The position numbers were made by a program, and so were the translations under genes. Shown piece by piece: positions 6,701 to 12,556 of a DNA stretch of 13,842 nt. A model generated the notes under the pieces. The model ran no database searches, was not told where the DNA came from, and saw only the letters and a program-made list of their open reading frames with translations. Origin of the DNA: Desulfovibrio sp. Dsv1 (lineage in GTDB: Bacteria; Desulfobacterota; Desulfovibrionia; Desulfovibrionales; Desulfovibrionaceae); contig APFI01000299.1 in assembly GCA_000403945.1 (NCBI GenBank), forward strand, positions 1 to 13,842, written 5' to 3'. How positions within the stretch are numbered: position 1 is the stretch's first letter; every line of letters starts with the position of its first letter.

Positions 6701-6938
6701 CCGCCGTGAGCGCACCCGTTTGCGCGTCCACCGTTATCTGCGCGTCCTGCAAAATGTCCCCGTCCCTGAACAGGCTGTCCGCAATGGCTTTCACACGGGA
6801 GGAAAAGATGCCTTGCAGTTCGTTCATTTCCGACGCCTGCGTCCCGTAGCCGTCGCGGAACAGAAGCTCCACATACCGCCTGGCCGGGTCATGCCTGTTC
6901 CAGTAATTGTCTATGCTCTTGCCGCTTTTCGTCTGCAT
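3747..6938 (-). CDS. DUF4815-type large tail/baseplate protein
   Basis: 1063-residue protein, by far the largest here. The N-terminus (DNYWNRHDPARRYVELLFRDGYGTQASEMNELQGIF, given here as the region of residues 10-45) matches the DUF4815 pattern from memory: a Y/W-R-x-D-P-x-x-x-Y lead, a Q-x-x-E-x-N-E-x-Q segment, then IADSLFRDGDILQ and a beta-rich domain with GLVYLSGAVWPV. The middle contains an acidic, Arg-rich helical stretch (about 440-500), and the rest is beta-rich, Ala/Gly/Thr-rich modules ending in MLYDIRLMAVA. No enzyme motif or membrane segment is visible. DUF4815 proteins occur in tail regions of contractile-tail phages. Its place just upstream of the fibre gene suggests it links the baseplate to the DGR fibre, which is inference. 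ATG at 6938 follows GGGGGTGA directly after the previous gene's stop. Confidence 0.82.
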   Translation of the reverse strand: MQTKSGKSIDNYWNRHDPARRYVELLFRDGYGTQASEMNELQGIFSSRVKAIADSLFRDGDILQDAQITVDAQTGALTAEAGLVYLSGAVWPVESASFVIPVQGTVSVGVRLRESIISELEDPALCNPAIGSRGEGEPGAWRRKVEAVWGHDGDGGSGEFYPIHTVDDGVPRAKETPPNLDSFNQGMARYDRDSTGGGTYVASGLTVRAAEDSGGGAQVYTVAEGRCRVNGYGVDLLTSRRLSYAATPDLRFIDTEVIEADGSAKQRINVAHPPIRDITALRVTLEKTVSVVHGSYSGCADALPDTSIMSLVEIRQGDTVYEAGTDYRRTGDTVDWSPTGNEPAPGSTYQATYTYLDKSLTPEDVDYDGFSVSGAVAGTGIMVSYNQALPRIDRLCISADGAFSWVQGVAAEYSAKAPSVPETALALASVRQTWRGQESREVQNDGVRVVPFSDIEALAARVEYALQEVARQRLEADVATREAGARVGLFVDPLLDDSMRDQGIEQDAAIVNGFLTLPIAAKAYALSQDIKAPAARTHTPRVLLEQPYRTGEMRVNPYMAFAILPGKATLTPAVDRWTEQATAWTSAVTRSFYQAIYAPNHPRHGQTVTSTSTGTERVGTSQKALEYLRQIDVAFEVTGFGPGEILQSITFDGIPVQAREGQLAADAAGVIRGTLAIPAGVPAGVKPVEFRGDEEGSTAQATFVGQGTLEVTTLRQVQTVTNTSIDPLAQTFTLDNAVQLAGADLWFTARGGSGVRVQIREVSNGVPTRTVLAEAVVPAEKIVVTGGGHTRVLFDAPVALAASTEYALVILCNDADTAMAIAEMGQFDTLHQQWVAAQPYTIGVLLSSSNASTWTAHQTRDLTFRLLAAVYADGTNTLSLGAAEVTEAATDLILLALAETPTSQSRVEYELGLPSGESMIVAEEQAVRLSEPLTGPLSVKARLAGDAAGSPVLWPGSQILAGTVQRTGSYYTRSIRAGGAVRAVLIYNAEIPSGASVTPEIRVDSGSWEAMTADGAVPQGDGHVEYRFRHVLANADLIKVRLTLSGSIAARPMLYDIRLMAVA

Positions 6939-6948
6939 GGTTCACCCC

Positions 6949-7476
6949 CTAGATGGGCAGGACAAATTCAATGGTCTGACGCACGGACGGAGAACGGTTG
7001 ATGGCCGGGCTGACAATCTGCGCCGCCACCAGCAGGCCGGGATTTGCCAGATCCCCCGGCGTGAAATAACGCTGCCCGGCGGGCAGGCCCGCCTTGAGTT
7101 CCGTGTCCATGAACACGCCGATTTCCCGGATTACCGCGTTGCTGGCATCCTCGAAGTTGTAATTGACGCGCACATACAGGTAGGGCGAGGGTCCGGCCAC
7201 GCTCCTGTAGCGGGCATCCTGCACCTCGCCGCCCGCCCCGACGCTCACCGGGATCACGATGTCCCCCTCGTCGTCAGGCTTCACAAAGCCCACCGTGGCG
7301 GGCGTGCGCCGCCCCAGCTCGTTCACGAGGGCCGTGGCGTTCACCAGCGAGGGCAGTTCCGCGCCCTCCGCGTCCCATGCCGCGAGGCCGCCGCCCCATG
7401 CCAGATGCAGGGGGCGGTCCGCCAGCGCCTTCGCTATGGCCGCGCGGCCCGTCTTGGTAAGTGTCGCAAGGCTCAT
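6949..7476 (-). CDS. Mu-like prophage tail protein (unnamed family, 175 residues)
   Basis: 175-residue protein beginning MSLATLTKTGRAAIAKALAD. The start at 7476 is chosen over an upstream in-frame ATG at 7560 because it makes an ATGA overlap with the gpI-like gene's stop and follows AAGGAGCGAAAGAGG. The core runs through LHLAWGGGLAAWDAEG, ALVNELGRRTPATVGFV, DEGDIVIPVSV, PYLYVRVNYNFEDASNAVIR, EIGVFMDTEL and GQRYFTPGDL to the end QTIEFVLPI. This pattern is familiar from Mu-like prophages between gpI and DUF4815 genes, but I know of no settled function. It is mainly beta with one short N-terminal helix, so probably a baseplate or fibre-attachment component. Confidence 0.78.
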   Translation of the reverse strand: MSLATLTKTGRAAIAKALADRPLHLAWGGGLAAWDAEGAELPSLVNATALVNELGRRTPATVGFVKPDDEGDIVIPVSVGAGGEVQDARYRSVAGPSPYLYVRVNYNFEDASNAVIREIGVFMDTELKAGLPAGQRYFTPGDLANPGLLVAAQIVSPAINRSPSVRQTIEFVLPI

Positions 7477-8777
7477 TCCTCTTTCGCTCCTTGTTGTTCG
7501 GTTATGCCCGCAAGGCACACGTCGGCCAGCCACTGTTTCCCGCTCCACGCGCCCTTCCATCCGCGTTCGCGGCGTGGCATGACGCCCAGCGCCAGCACGG
7601 CCAGACCGCCAGCCTGCGGTGCGCCCGGCGTCACGGCGGGCACCGTCACCCCGGAGGCCGCGCGGAAGCGTTCAGGGATGGTCAGCTCGCGCCGTCCCGT
7701 ATCCTGCCCCCACGGGTCGCCCCAGCGCGGCGGGTTGTCGATGACCGTGGCCGAAGGCCGCCCCAGGCAGGCGTTCACGTCGCCCCATGTTCCGTTCCCG
7801 TGGATGCATGCGGGATCGCCCGGCCACGACCACACGGCCTCGACCCTGGCCCACGAACGGTGCCGGAAACGCCACTTCGGCAGGATGCGGTCCCATGCGG
7901 AGAATTCCCGCCAGTGCCTGCCGTCCCAGCCCCCGGCCCAGCCGCAGGTGGTCGTGGTGTGCACGCACCAGTGCAGGCTGACAAGCTCGCCCACGGTGAA
8001 GCCGTGGTTGCGCGGGAACACGTCCGACCATGCGGACTGGCTCCACACGGTCCGGTCAATGCACGGGGCCAGCGCCCCGGTGGCGCTCACGATGCCCAGC
8101 CCCGCCCGGCGGTCGCCATACGCGGCCTCCGCCTGCGAGCGGCGCACCATGCCGAGGGAGACGATCAGCCTGCCCCCCTCGTCCCCGTAGGGAACGCCGG
8201 AAAAATGCGACCAGAAGCCCTCCGACCATGCGGGGCCTTCGCTCCAGACCGTGGGCTGCCAGTTGTAGGTCGAGGTGTAGATCCGGGCCAGAACGGACCG
8301 CGCGGGCTTGTACTCGTTCACCAGCCGGATCAGGGTGTCGAGGTCCGCCAGCAGCGCGTCCTGCTCTTCCTGCGTGACCGGCGTGGCGAGGCCGATCTGG
8401 AATTCCGCCCAGCGCGAGGGCTGAAAGCGGCGCAGGCTGTCCGCGGAAAGCGCGCTGAAGCCGTAGAATTCGAGTATCTGCGGCAAGCCCGGCGTCTTGC
8501 CGCCCAGACGGTGCCAGCGAAAGGCTCCCACCACGCGGGCACGGAACTGTTCCGCCGTTTCCTTCGGATGCCGCACAAGGCCACGGCTTGCGCCGAACCC
8601 CGGCACAAGCGCCGCCTCGCACAGTTCCGGGAACCACTGGCGGCGAAAATACACGATGTCGTCCCGCGCGGAATCCAGCGCGTGCGCCGCGCCCCGCGCC
8701 AAGCCCTGCAGGGGGCCGGGCGCATGAATCAGCGGCCACGCCAGCCGGTCGTGAAAGTATTTCCAGAACTCGGACAC
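7473..8777 (-). CDS. gpI-like baseplate protein with Trp-rich C-terminal extension
   Basis: 434-residue protein. Residues 1-170 resemble the phage tail gpI (P2 I / Mu gp48) family: LDSARDDIVYFRRQWFPELC, ETAEQFRARVVGAFRWHRLG, GLPQILEFYGF and EYKPARSVLARI. In that family the protein links gpJ to the fibres at the baseplate edge. Residues 171-434 are an added domain with 21 Trp in about 265 residues, including VWSEGPAWSEGF (177-188), VWSQSAWSDVF (244-254), VWSWPGDPACIHGNGTWGD (315-333) and GWKGAWSGKQWLADV (406-420). This is about twice the length of the usual family member. GTG start at 8777 abuts the TAG of gpJ, with GGAGGAA just upstream. Its TGA overlaps the next ATG. Confidence 0.85.
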   Translation of the reverse strand: MSEFWKYFHDRLAWPLIHAPGPLQGLARGAAHALDSARDDIVYFRRQWFPELCEAALVPGFGASRGLVRHPKETAEQFRARVVGAFRWHRLGGKTPGLPQILEFYGFSALSADSLRRFQPSRWAEFQIGLATPVTQEEQDALLADLDTLIRLVNEYKPARSVLARIYTSTYNWQPTVWSEGPAWSEGFWSHFSGVPYGDEGGRLIVSLGMVRRSQAEAAYGDRRAGLGIVSATGALAPCIDRTVWSQSAWSDVFPRNHGFTVGELVSLHWCVHTTTTCGWAGGWDGRHWREFSAWDRILPKWRFRHRSWARVEAVWSWPGDPACIHGNGTWGDVNACLGRPSATVIDNPPRWGDPWGQDTGRRELTIPERFRAASGVTVPAVTPGAPQAGGLAVLALGVMPRRERGWKGAWSGKQWLADVCLAGITEQQGAKEE

Positions 8778-9965
8778 CTACATTTCCTCCGCCATGACGG
8801 TGTGCAAACTCAGGCTTTCCAGGCACGCCACGCCGTCCGCCGGAACCGGCAGCACATCCTGCGCCGGGCTTGCCCACGTCACCCGCTTCACGCCCGGCAC
8901 GGCCATGACCGTATGCGTCAGGAGGTCCAGCGGCACGTCCTGCCCGATCTGCAGGGCGCTCACCCCGTCCACGTCGCTTGTTTCCGCGAAGAGCGCCCGG
9001 ATGCGGTTCTCCGCCTGCGCCCTGATGGCGTCCGGGTCGCCCGCGACGTATTCCAGCGCCCCTTCAATGACGACGGGAACCGGCGACGGCCCTTTCACAA
9101 GCCAGTCGTCGTTTATGGGCGTGTTCGGGGCGATGGCGGCACGCACCTTCTCCAGCAGCGCCTCCGTGGGCAGCACGTCCGCGCCGCGCACCACCACGTC
9201 CACCGTGCCCTGTCCGCGCGGGTGCCGGTCGAGGATGGAAACGGAGGTGACGCCCTCCACGGTCAGCGCCCACGCCATGTAGGCGTACTTGGTGCAGCCG
9301 TTGTTGGCCTGCCACTGCAGGGCGTAGCGCTCCTGAAGCTGCGCGTCCGTCTCCTCGTTCGCGCCCTCGGAGGTCAGCCAGCCCGAAGGGTTGGACACGG
9401 CCCCGATGCCCGTCACCGGCGTCACCAGCTCGCAGATCTGCCCGGCGCTGGCGTTGGCCTTGGCCCCGTATTCCTCCGCCTCCACCTCCACGTCCACGTA
9501 CTCCGCGCCGGACGGCAGCACGGCCCGCGCCGTGGTGGCGTAGCGGTAAACCTCCCCGGCCCCGTCCGGCAGGGTGCGCACGATGCGCCCGGCTGCGATG
9601 GTCACGTTGGCGTCGATGCTGGTGCCCGCCGCCCGGAAGAAGCGCACGAGGCCCCGCGCCTTGGTGGCCGCGCGGCGGACGAGGGCCACGCCGTCAGCGT
9701 GCAGGTCCAGCCATTCCCCCGTGGCGTAGGCCGGGGCTACCTGCAGCAGCAGGCGCTGCAGAAGCGTGTAAATCTGCCAGTAGCCCCAGCAGTAGATTTC
9801 CAGAAGGCCGCGCACCACGCCCTTGTTGAGGTTCAGCCGCGTCGGGAGGTAGCCCCTCTCGGCAAGGGCCGTCTGCGCCTCTTCCACATAGCCGTAGACG
9901 GCGGCGCGGATCTCGTTAATCGTCCGTGAAACGCGGGGTAAGGCTGTTTTCTCTTGGGTCGGCAT
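8778..9965 (-). CDS. Baseplate assembly protein gpJ-like
   Basis: 395-residue protein of the Baseplate_J (P2 J / Mu gp47) family, the wedge component that joins the wedge core to gpI and the fibres. Typical features are an N-terminal helical part (INEIRAAVYGYVEEAQTALAERGYLPTRLNLNKG), YATGEWLDLHADGVALVRRAATKARG (about 77-102), GTSIDANVTIAAGRIVRT and VEAEEYGAKANASAGQICEL. Then comes GANEETDAQLQERYALQWQANNGCTKYAYMAWALTVEGVTSVSI (about 197-240), with the mobile C-terminal beta domains after it. The ATG at 9965 gives a 50-nt overlap with the wedge gene, longer than usual. No better ATG/GTG lies nearer the wedge stop, so this start is tentative. It is followed without gap by gpI. Confidence 0.93.
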   Translation of the reverse strand: MPTQEKTALPRVSRTINEIRAAVYGYVEEAQTALAERGYLPTRLNLNKGVVRGLLEIYCWGYWQIYTLLQRLLLQVAPAYATGEWLDLHADGVALVRRAATKARGLVRFFRAAGTSIDANVTIAAGRIVRTLPDGAGEVYRYATTARAVLPSGAEYVDVEVEAEEYGAKANASAGQICELVTPVTGIGAVSNPSGWLTSEGANEETDAQLQERYALQWQANNGCTKYAYMAWALTVEGVTSVSILDRHPRGQGTVDVVVRGADVLPTEALLEKVRAAIAPNTPINDDWLVKGPSPVPVVIEGALEYVAGDPDAIRAQAENRIRALFAETSDVDGVSALQIGQDVPLDLLTHTVMAVPGVKRVTWASPAQDVLPVPADGVACLESLSLHTVMAEEM

Positions 9966-10383
9966 CCTGCACCACCATTTCCAGCGTTTGCTTGTTCACC
10001 TGCAGCACGAGGTTTATGGGCGTGTCCTCGTCAATGAAGCGCCAGCTTGCCAGCGCCGTGATGCTGCGTTCGTCCCACGCCGTCACCTCGCAACGCACGG
10101 ACCCCACCACGGTGCGCGGGTCTTCCTCTATGCGCATGACCACTTCGGCCTCGAAGGCCGCGCGGGTCGCCGCCGTGGAATCCTCCAGTATCCAGTCGTG
10201 GATCAGGGAGCCGAAGGCGCGGTCATAGAACAGGCTGCCCAGCCGCGTGAACAGCCGCAGGCGGATGTCCTGCACGCCCGTGTCCACGCCTTCCGTCAGC
10301 ACCAGTTCGCCGTTGGCGGCCACCTTGGCCTGCCCGTCCGCGCCAAGCGCTATGTCCTGTCCCCAAAGGTCTGTGTCTGCCAT
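9916..10383 (-). CDS. Baseplate wedge protein gpW / gp25-like
   Basis: 155-residue protein of the GPW_gp25 family (Mu gp46-like, T4 gp25-like), a lysozyme-fold-related structural wedge protein that triggers sheath polymerisation. Visible are ELVLTEGVDTGVQDIRLRLF (26-45), TRLGSLFYDRAFGSLIHDWI (46-65), AAFEAEVVMRIEEDPRTVVG and a C-terminal beta segment with INLVLQVNKQTLEMVV. The LFTRLGSLFYDRAFGS segment corresponds to the conserved P-x-x-G-E-x-x-x-x-x-x-G-x region, though here diverged. The ATG at 10383 lies 23 nt past the T-tract of a terminator-like hairpin and has only a weak Shine-Dalgarno (GGGA), unlike its neighbours. Its end overlaps gpJ. Confidence 0.9.
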   Translation of the reverse strand: MADTDLWGQDIALGADGQAKVAANGELVLTEGVDTGVQDIRLRLFTRLGSLFYDRAFGSLIHDWILEDSTAATRAAFEAEVVMRIEEDPRTVVGSVRCEVTAWDERSITALASWRFIDEDTPINLVLQVNKQTLEMVVQDADPRENSLTPRFTDD

Positions 10384-10406
10384 GCGGAAACTGTATCCCG
10401 GAAACG

Positions 10407-10428
10407 AAAAAGCGCCCGGAAAGGGCGC
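10407..10428 (-). terminator. Intrinsic terminator between spike and wedge genes
   Basis: On the minus strand GCGCCC-TTTCC-GGGCGC is a perfect 6-bp GC stem with a 5-nt loop, followed directly by five T. It lies 24 nt past the spike stop codon at 10453 and 23 nt before the wedge start. This is a good rho-independent terminator shape in the transcription direction. No T-tract is present on the other strand. It would split the tail genes into hub/spike and wedge/fibre blocks unless readthrough or antitermination occurs. Confidence 0.75.
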
Positions 10429-10452
10429 GTACCATGCAAGGTATTTTCTGCG

Positions 10453-11187
10453 TCAATGCGGGCACGGGCCGCCGCTTCTGGTGCCCGCCTGCGAGTTGCC
10501 GGAAACGACGCTGTCTCCGCCCGTGGAGGTGTCGCCCGTGACTTCCTGATTGCCGTTGATGCGGACGTTGCCCTCGAACTCCGCGAAGCCCTTTCCCTCC
10601 CCGTCATGCGACCGGCAGGTGATGTGCCCGCACAGTTCGATCTCCGGGGCCTTCAGGCGGGCAATGCTGCCCGCTTCTATGTTCGCGGACTCCCCGGCCT
10701 TGATCGTCCAGCCCTTCCCGGCCTCCGTCCGAACGTCCTCCGGGGTCAGCGTCACGATGTGCCGCTTCTTGTCGATGCGGATTTCCACGCCGTTCTCAAG
10801 TTGAATGACAAACTCGTTCAGCTCGGCCTTGGGCGCGTTGTTGCCGCCGCCCCAGCGCAGGTTGGATATGGCGGGCGCGTTGGGGTCGCCGTCGTAGTAC
10901 ATGATGTCGCACAGCGTGCCCTCCACGGGCGGGCAGACCACGCCGCGATCCGGCCCGCCCCACGTCACGGGGATGGCCACGCGCGGCACCACGGGTTCCT
11001 TCGGGTCCGGGCTTTCGTCGTTCCGAAGCGGCTGCACGTCCGCGAAGTACTGGCCGTCCGAGGCGTACACGGCCACGACCTTGCCCTTCTTGGGCATCCT
11101 GTAATAGTGCCGCAGGTCGGGCATGGCCATTTCCACCATGCGCCGGATCAGCCCCACGTAATCCCTTTTGCCCTGCTGTTCGTCCAT
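10453..11187 (-). CDS. Baseplate spike protein, gpV / gp45-like
   Basis: 244-residue trimeric tail spike of the P2 V / Mu gp45 type that caps the tail tube and punctures the outer membrane. Residues 30-110 form an OB-like domain (KGKVVAVYASDGQYFADVQP, VAIPVTWGGPDRGVVCPPVE, GTLCDIMYYDGDP). Residues about 125-230 are short beta repeats typical of a triple beta-helix (FVIQLENGVEIRID, VTLTPEDVRTEAG, WTIKAGESANIEAG, VRINGNQEVTGD). The tail is GTRSGGPCPH, a candidate metal-binding apex. ATG at 11187 makes TGATG with the hub gene's stop (1-nt overlap) and defines the start; the frame is open further upstream to 11454 but would overlap the hub. Hub and spike act together in the tail tip. Confidence 0.9.
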   Translation of the reverse strand: MDEQQGKRDYVGLIRRMVEMAMPDLRHYYRMPKKGKVVAVYASDGQYFADVQPLRNDESPDPKEPVVPRVAIPVTWGGPDRGVVCPPVEGTLCDIMYYDGDPNAPAISNLRWGGGNNAPKAELNEFVIQLENGVEIRIDKKRHIVTLTPEDVRTEAGKGWTIKAGESANIEAGSIARLKAPEIELCGHITCRSHDGEGKGFAEFEGNVRINGNQEVTGDTSTGGDSVVSGNSQAGTRSGGPCPH

Positions 11188-12005
11188 CAGCTCCACCCCG
11201 TTTCCGTGCCGTATGTGACAAGCGTGGCGTTGCCGCCCGCCTTGAACGTATGCACCACGTCGAGGGCGCGGGCCGTTATGTCCACGCCCCGGCGCGTGTC
11301 GCTGACATGCACGAGGCGGCTGTGCGTCAGCCCCGGCAGCGGCACTGCCGTCACCACGCCCACGCCGCCCGGCGTCTGCGGCGGCGTATGCGCCAGAAGG
11401 TTCTCCGCCGTGGCCACGCGGTACACGTCGCCCGGCTCGTCCCCGGCGCTCCATGTCAGCCCCGACGCCCCAAGCCAGAGGGCATGGCGGCTCATGTCGT
11501 GCCCGTAGCCGCGCTCCAGCGTGCCGGAAAGCTGCTTCACGGCCCGCGCCACGCTGACGCCCGAAAACACCTGATACGGCAGGATGTCGCCCGGCACGTC
11601 CACCGCGCCCACGTCAAGGCCCGTCCGGGCCAGCAGGCGGCGGGCGACGGCGTCCGCAGGCTCCCGGTAGAAACTTTCCGTCACGAGGGTCGTGGTCAGC
11701 GCCTTTTCCAAGCCCACGCACCGCACCGTCAGCGCGTCCGCCGCCTCATCGTCCGAGCGGGGCTGGTCGATGGCCTCGACCGTCCCGAACCATTCCTGCC
11801 AGAGTATCTCCTCGCCACGGTAGCCCCAGCGCACGGTCACTTCCTGCCCCACGGCAAGCGCCGCCCGCACCGTTCCCTCCGGGTCGGGCACGACCACCGT
11901 CGCCCGGCTCACCACGGCCCTGCGGCGCGAAACTATCTCGATCAGCGGGGAACGCACCACTTCCACAGGCCCCACGTCGCAGCGGAGGTTCAGCCCCTCG
12001 ATCAC
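11187..12005 (-). CDS. Baseplate hub protein, gpD-like
   Basis: 272-residue protein in the hub position between tube/tape measure genes and spike. VTVRWGYRGEEILWQEWFGTVEAI (56-79) and ALTVRCVGLEKAL (92-104) look like the first hub beta domain, and SFYREPADAVARRLLARTGLD (111-131) with YQVFSGVSVARAVKQLSGTL is the helical ring motif common in contractile-tail hubs. The rest (LVHVSDTRRGVDITARALDVVHTF) is beta-rich. It is shorter than P2 gpD (about 380 residues). GTG start at 12005 overlaps the preceding TGA as GTGA and follows GGGGGATC. Function: hexagonal-to-trimeric adaptor for the spike, by family. Confidence 0.82.
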   Translation of the reverse strand: MIEGLNLRCDVGPVEVVRSPLIEIVSRRRAVVSRATVVVPDPEGTVRAALAVGQEVTVRWGYRGEEILWQEWFGTVEAIDQPRSDDEAADALTVRCVGLEKALTTTLVTESFYREPADAVARRLLARTGLDVGAVDVPGDILPYQVFSGVSVARAVKQLSGTLERGYGHDMSRHALWLGASGLTWSAGDEPGDVYRVATAENLLAHTPPQTPGGVGVVTAVPLPGLTHSRLVHVSDTRRGVDITARALDVVHTFKAGGNATLVTYGTETGWS

Positions 12006-12556
12006 GAGAGATCCCCCGAAATCACGGCCTCTGGCTCCGCAGCGGAGCTTGCGCCGTTGCCGCCCTTGCCATCGTTGCCGGAACCGCTTTTCTTCTTGAG
12101 GTCGCCGGGTGAGGGCGTTTTCGCCACGGCCCGTTCCTGCTTGATGATGGGCGGGTTGTGCTCCACGAAGGCCAGCGTGGCCTTTATGTCGTCCGTCTGC
12201 GAGTTCTCGGCGGTGTCCAGCCGGGAGAACACGACGCGCCGCACGCCACGCGCCAGCAGGTGCCGGTTGGCCACGGTGAATATCTGCGGGTTTGCCTTGC
12301 CGTCCGCCTTCTTGAACCAGCCGTTCAGGATTTCCGCCTTGTCATAGCAGGTGCCTTCCTCGTCCGTGGGCAGCCACAGCGTCAGGCTTATGTCCGCGTC
12401 CTCCCAGCCCTGCGGCGTCTTCTTCTTGCCGCTGGCCTTGTCCACCTCCTGCTCGTCGAAGCGCACCTTGCCGGAAACGCGCATGTCCGAGAGGATGCCG
12501 GGCAGCTCCTCCCCGTCGATGCGCACGACGCCGTCCTCAAAGGTCAGGAGCTTCAT
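12002..12556 (-). CDS. Baseplate/tail protein between tape measure and hub
   Basis: 184-residue protein not assigned to a named family with certainty. Residues 1-135 are a compact beta-rich domain: FEDGVVRIDGEELPGILSDM, VRFDEQEVDKASGKKKTPQG, ADISLTLWLPTDEEGTCYDK, LNGWFKKADGKANPQIFTVA, RRVVFSRLDTAENSQTDDIK. Residues about 136-184 are low complexity and charged (PGDLKKKSGSGNDGKGGNGA), probably disordered. The position matches the tube-to-hub adaptor (Mu gp43 or a LysM-like adaptor), so a baseplate adaptor is likely by synteny. ATG at 12556 overlaps the tape measure stop (ATGA), with GGGGAGG upstream. Confidence 0.75.
   Translation of the reverse strand: MKLLTFEDGVVRIDGEELPGILSDMRVSGKVRFDEQEVDKASGKKKTPQGWEDADISLTLWLPTDEEGTCYDKAEILNGWFKKADGKANPQIFTVANRHLLARGVRRVVFSRLDTAENSQTDDIKATLAFVEHNPPIIKQERAVAKTPSPGDLKKKSGSGNDGKGGNGASSAAEPEAVISGDLS

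Noticed and set aside
7461..9929. 822-codon open frame on the plus strand
   Set aside because: It is antisense to the gpI- and gpJ-like genes, which have clear family features; its composition is that of a shadow frame.
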